Of a stretch of 8,686 nucleotides of DNA, positions 7,090-8,686 are shown piece by piece. Position 1 is the first letter of the stretch. Each line of letters opens with the position of its first letter. Source of the DNA: an uncultured Leucobacter sp. (lineage in GTDB: Bacteria > Actinomycetota > Actinomycetes > Actinomycetales > Microbacteriaceae). The notes beneath the pieces were generated by a model. It did not search any database, was not told the DNA's origin, and saw only the letters and a list, made by a program, of their open reading frames with translations. The stretch lies in assembly GCA_937872275.1 (NCBI GenBank), contig CALMSE010000191.1:1-8686 (forward strand). The letters run 5' to 3'. The translations under genes and the position numbers were made by a program.

Positions 7090-7401
7090 ATGATCCTCGC
7101 ATTCTCCGTCGCGCCGAGCGGCGGCACCCGGGAGACCCCCGACGGCTCCGTCTCGGAGGCCGTCGCGCAGGCCGTGAAGGTCGTGCGCGAGTCGGGCCTG
7201 CCCCACCGGACGTCGTCGATGTTCACCGAGATCGAGGGGGAGTGGGACGAGGTCTTCGACGTCGTGAAGCGGGCGACCGAGGCCGTGCTGCCCTACGGCT
7301 CGCGGGTCTCGCTCGTGATGAAGGCCGACATCCGGCCGGGCTTCGAGGGCGAGATCGACGGCAAGCTCGAGCGTCTCGAAGCCGCGATCGACGCCGGCTG
7401 A
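7090..7401 (+). CDS. MTH1187/thiamine-binding family small protein
   Basis: A 103-aa protein matching the MTH1187/YkoF-like thiamine-binding domain family (PF01910, formerly DUF77), which forms ferredoxin-like oligomers. Several members bind thiamine or related ligands. Family-typical stretches are VAPSGG (near the N-terminus), ESGLPHRTSSMFTEIEGEWDEVFDVVKRA (about 38-66) and YGSRVSLVMKADIRPG (about 72-87). The start is ATG 7090, with AAGGAAG at 7079-7085. The adjacent in-frame GTG 7087 would leave only 1 nt to that site. The gene lies 42 nt after glpK on the same strand with no obvious terminator between, so cotranscription is likely. Whether this member binds thiamine is not shown by the sequence. 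Confidence 0.88.
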   Translation: MILAFSVAPSGGTRETPDGSVSEAVAQAVKVVRESGLPHRTSSMFTEIEGEWDEVFDVVKRATEAVLPYGSRVSLVMKADIRPGFEGEIDGKLERLEAAIDAG

Positions 7402-7427
7402 GGCGGGGCCGGGCTGGGGCGAGGCCG

Positions 7428-7441
7428 GGGCGGATCCGCCC
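7428..7441. terminator. 14-bp GC palindrome between convergent genes
   Basis: GGGCGGATCCGCCC is a perfect palindrome in the 47-bp gap between the convergent thiamine-binding-family and EamA genes. As a hairpin it would have only a 5-bp stem with a GATC loop. It is a weak candidate for a shared terminator. Confidence 0.25.
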
Positions 7442-7448
7442 GCGGCGA

Positions 7449-8384
7449 TCAGACCCGGTCCGCGACGCCGCCGCGCCGCGCCCGGAGCCGTTCGAGCACT
7501 CCCTGGCTCGCGACGATCCCGAGCACGACGATCGCGCCGCCCAGCGGCTCGTTCCAGTGCACGCCCTCGCCCAGGAAGAGGGCGCCGAACGCGACGCCGA
7601 CGACGGGGGTGAGGTAGGTCACCGTGGACGCCCGCGCGGCGCCCCACGCGCGGATGATCGTGGTGAACCAGATGTAGGCGATGCCGCTGCCCAGGATGCC
7701 GAGCGCGAGCATCGAGAGCACGACCGGCGCCGAGAGGGCGATCGCGCCGCCGGCGATGACCGGGGCGGCGAGGAGCATGAGCACCGAGGCGACGCTCAGC
7801 TGCATCGCGGCGATCGTGATGGAGTCGCTGGAGGCGCCGGCGAGGAAGCGCCGCATGTAGAGGCCGCCGAAGCCGTAGCAGGCGGTGGCCCCGAGGCAGG
7901 CGAGGACGCCCGGCAGGGAGACCGTGTCGCCGGTGCTCCAGAGCCGCCAGGGGCCGACCAGAACGACGACGCCGAGGATTCCGATGACGAGCCCGAGCCG
8001 CTGGGTGCCGGACAGCCGATCCGCGGGCATGATGAGCGGTGTCAGCAGCAGCGTCATGATGGGCGTGGTCGCGTTGACGATGCTCGCCACCGTGCTCGGC
8101 ACGCTCGTCTCGGCCCAGGCGAAGAGGGTGAACGGGATGGCGCAGAGCGTGGCGGAGACCACGATCATGTGCAGCCAGAGCCTGCGCTCGCGCGGCCACT
8201 TGCGGCGCGTGGCCAGCATGATCGCCACGAGCGTCAGCGCGCCGAGCAGGATCCGCGTCAGGGCGACCTGCCCGGGCGAGAGCCCCTCGAGCCCGAGCTT
8301 CATGAAGAGGAAGCTCGATCCCCACACGAGCGAGAGCGCGAAGAAGGAGATCGCCGCTCCCGGGGCCTTGCGCGCGGTTGTCAT
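7449..8384 (-). CDS. EamA-family (DMT superfamily) permease
   Basis: A 311-aa inner-membrane transporter of the drug/metabolite transporter superfamily, likely an exporter of an amino acid or other small metabolite; the substrate cannot be read from sequence. Two EamA repeats are visible, at about residues 13-144 and 157-294, giving about ten helices. Family signatures include SLVWGSSFLFMKLGLEGLSPGQVALTR-type helix 1-2 sequence and TYLTPVVGVAFGALFLGE near 256-273. An Arg-rich tail faces the cytoplasm. The frame is open to 8465, but ATG 8384 was chosen for two reasons. The hydrophobic family N-terminus starts soon after it, and a TAATCT -10 box lies 7 nt upstream. The longer version would also cover the promoter of the divergent LysR gene. 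That LysR-type regulator is the likely controller. Confidence 0.93.
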   Translation of the reverse strand: MTTARKAPGAAISFFALSLVWGSSFLFMKLGLEGLSPGQVALTRILLGALTLVAIMLATRRKWPRERRLWLHMIVVSATLCAIPFTLFAWAETSVPSTVASIVNATTPIMTLLLTPLIMPADRLSGTQRLGLVIGILGVVVLVGPWRLWSTGDTVSLPGVLACLGATACYGFGGLYMRRFLAGASSDSITIAAMQLSVASVLMLLAAPVIAGGAIALSAPVVLSMLALGILGSGIAYIWFTTIIRAWGAARASTVTYLTPVVGVAFGALFLGEGVHWNEPLGGAIVVLGIVASQGVLERLRARRGGVADRV

Positions 8385-8390
8385 GAGGCC

Positions 8391-8420
8391 TAGATTAGGG
8401 ATCGCCGGAGCATGAGACAA
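8391..8420 (-). promoter_or_regulatory. EamA promoter overlapping a divergent LysR -10 box
   Basis: On the minus strand, TTGTCT (8420-8415) and TAATCT (8397-8392) are 17 bp apart. The latter is 7 nt before the EamA ATG, giving a leaderless transcript. On the plus strand, TAGATT (8391-8396) overlaps the minus -10 almost entirely and could serve the LysR gene. Overlapping divergent promoters are common for LysR regulators and their targets. Confidence 0.5.
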
Positions 8421-8445
8421 ACAGATGTTATTCATGACGGCATGA
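8411..8445. promoter_or_regulatory. CATGA repeats, candidate LysR-binding region
   Basis: CATGA occurs at 8411-8415, 8433-8437 and 8441-8445. The first pairs as an inverted repeat with TCATG at 8432-8436. All lie between the divergent EamA and LysR genes, upstream of the EamA -10 box, where LysR activators usually bind. No clean T-N11-A box could be fixed. Confidence 0.3.
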
Positions 8446-8454
8446 GGAGTATCG

Positions 8455-8686
8455 ATGGCTCTCACGATTCAGCAGCTCCGCGCGCTCATCGCGGTCGTCG
8501 ACCGCGGATCCTTCACCTCCGCCGCGCACGAGCTCGGGGTCAGCCAATCCGCCGTCTCGCACGCGATCGCCGGCCTGGAGCGAGAGCTCGGCGGTGCGCT
8601 CGTCCTCCGCGAGACCCCGCCGGCCCCCACGCCCCTCGGCAACCGGGTGCTCGACCACGCGCGCGCGGCGACCGCCGCCGTCGGCG
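8455..8686 (+). CDS. LysR-family transcriptional regulator (partial, 3' end missing)
   Basis: The first 77 residues of a LysR-type regulator, open to the window end. It shows the family's winged HTH: LRALIAVVDRGSFTSAAHELGVSQSAVSHAIAGLERELG (about residues 8-46), then a TPLGNRVL segment that begins the linker helix. The ATG at 8455 has a clear GAGGAG at 8444-8449, 5 nt upstream. The effector domain, and so any inducer, lies outside the window. It is divergent from the EamA permease with 70 bp between the start codons, a standard LysR-target layout, so it probably regulates that transporter and itself. Confidence 0.92.
   Translation, partial: MALTIQQLRALIAVVDRGSFTSAAHELGVSQSAVSHAIAGLERELGGALVLRETPPAPTPLGNRVLDHARAATAAVG

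Noticed and set aside
4417..8325. Very long minus-strand open frame (over 1300 codons) extending upstream of xthA
   Set aside because: Only its last 289 codons have family similarity (XthA). The rest is antisense to glpK and in a shadow frame of EamA, with Arg/Gly/Ala-rich low-complexity translation typical of GC-rich shadow frames.
5262..8393. Over 1000-codon plus-strand open frame across glpK and EamA
   Set aside because: Low-complexity Arg/Gly/Ala translation, overlapping the clearly real glpK and EamA. It arises because stop codons are rare in GC-rich DNA.
8385..8465. N-terminal extension of the EamA protein to 8465
   Set aside because: It would cover the divergent promoter and overlap the LysR start. 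The extra residues are not membrane-like, and ATG 8384 is preceded by a well-placed -10 box.

Overview
This 8.7-kb window is GC-rich bacterial DNA. Its gene content, G/C-ending codons and leaderless-type promoters (a TANNNT -10 box 6-7 nt before the start codon) suggest an actinobacterium. I would guess Microbacteriaceae (Leucobacter/Microbacterium-like), but that genus-level placement is an inference. There are ten protein genes, one of them cut by the window end. I see no tRNA, rRNA, CRISPR array or transposase.

Left part (1-3200): a small regulatory neighbourhood. A five-TM DUF6790-type membrane protein (-) is divergent from TetR regulator 1 (+). About 300 bp of hairpins and repeats follow, then a secreted lipoprotein of unknown function (+), which converges on TetR regulator 2 (-). 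The two TetR proteins are paralogs with an identical recognition helix. The three intergenic regions upstream of these four genes are AT-rich islands carrying TGCA-type dyads. The best is AATTGCA-N5-TGCAATT, upstream of TetR2. The simplest reading is a local regulon of two cross-acting TetR paralogs, a lipoprotein and a membrane protein. This is the part most likely to be undescribed.

Middle part (3200-5460): housekeeping genes on the minus strand. xthA (exonuclease III/AP endonuclease) is followed by trpS (tryptophanyl-tRNA synthetase). The gap between them contains no TA dinucleotide, so it has no canonical -10 box and the two may be cotranscribed. Between xthA and the divergent glpK lies a near-perfect 32-bp inverted repeat built from a duplicated GCGGGATCGCACC motif. 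It sits at the -35 position of the predicted leaderless glpK promoter.

Right part (5460-8686): glpK (glycerol kinase) is followed 42 nt later by a small MTH1187/thiamine-binding family protein. An EamA (drug/metabolite transporter) permease (-) is divergent from a LysR-type regulator (+) that runs off the window end. The EamA/LysR pair is a classic regulator-target arrangement with overlapping divergent -10 boxes.
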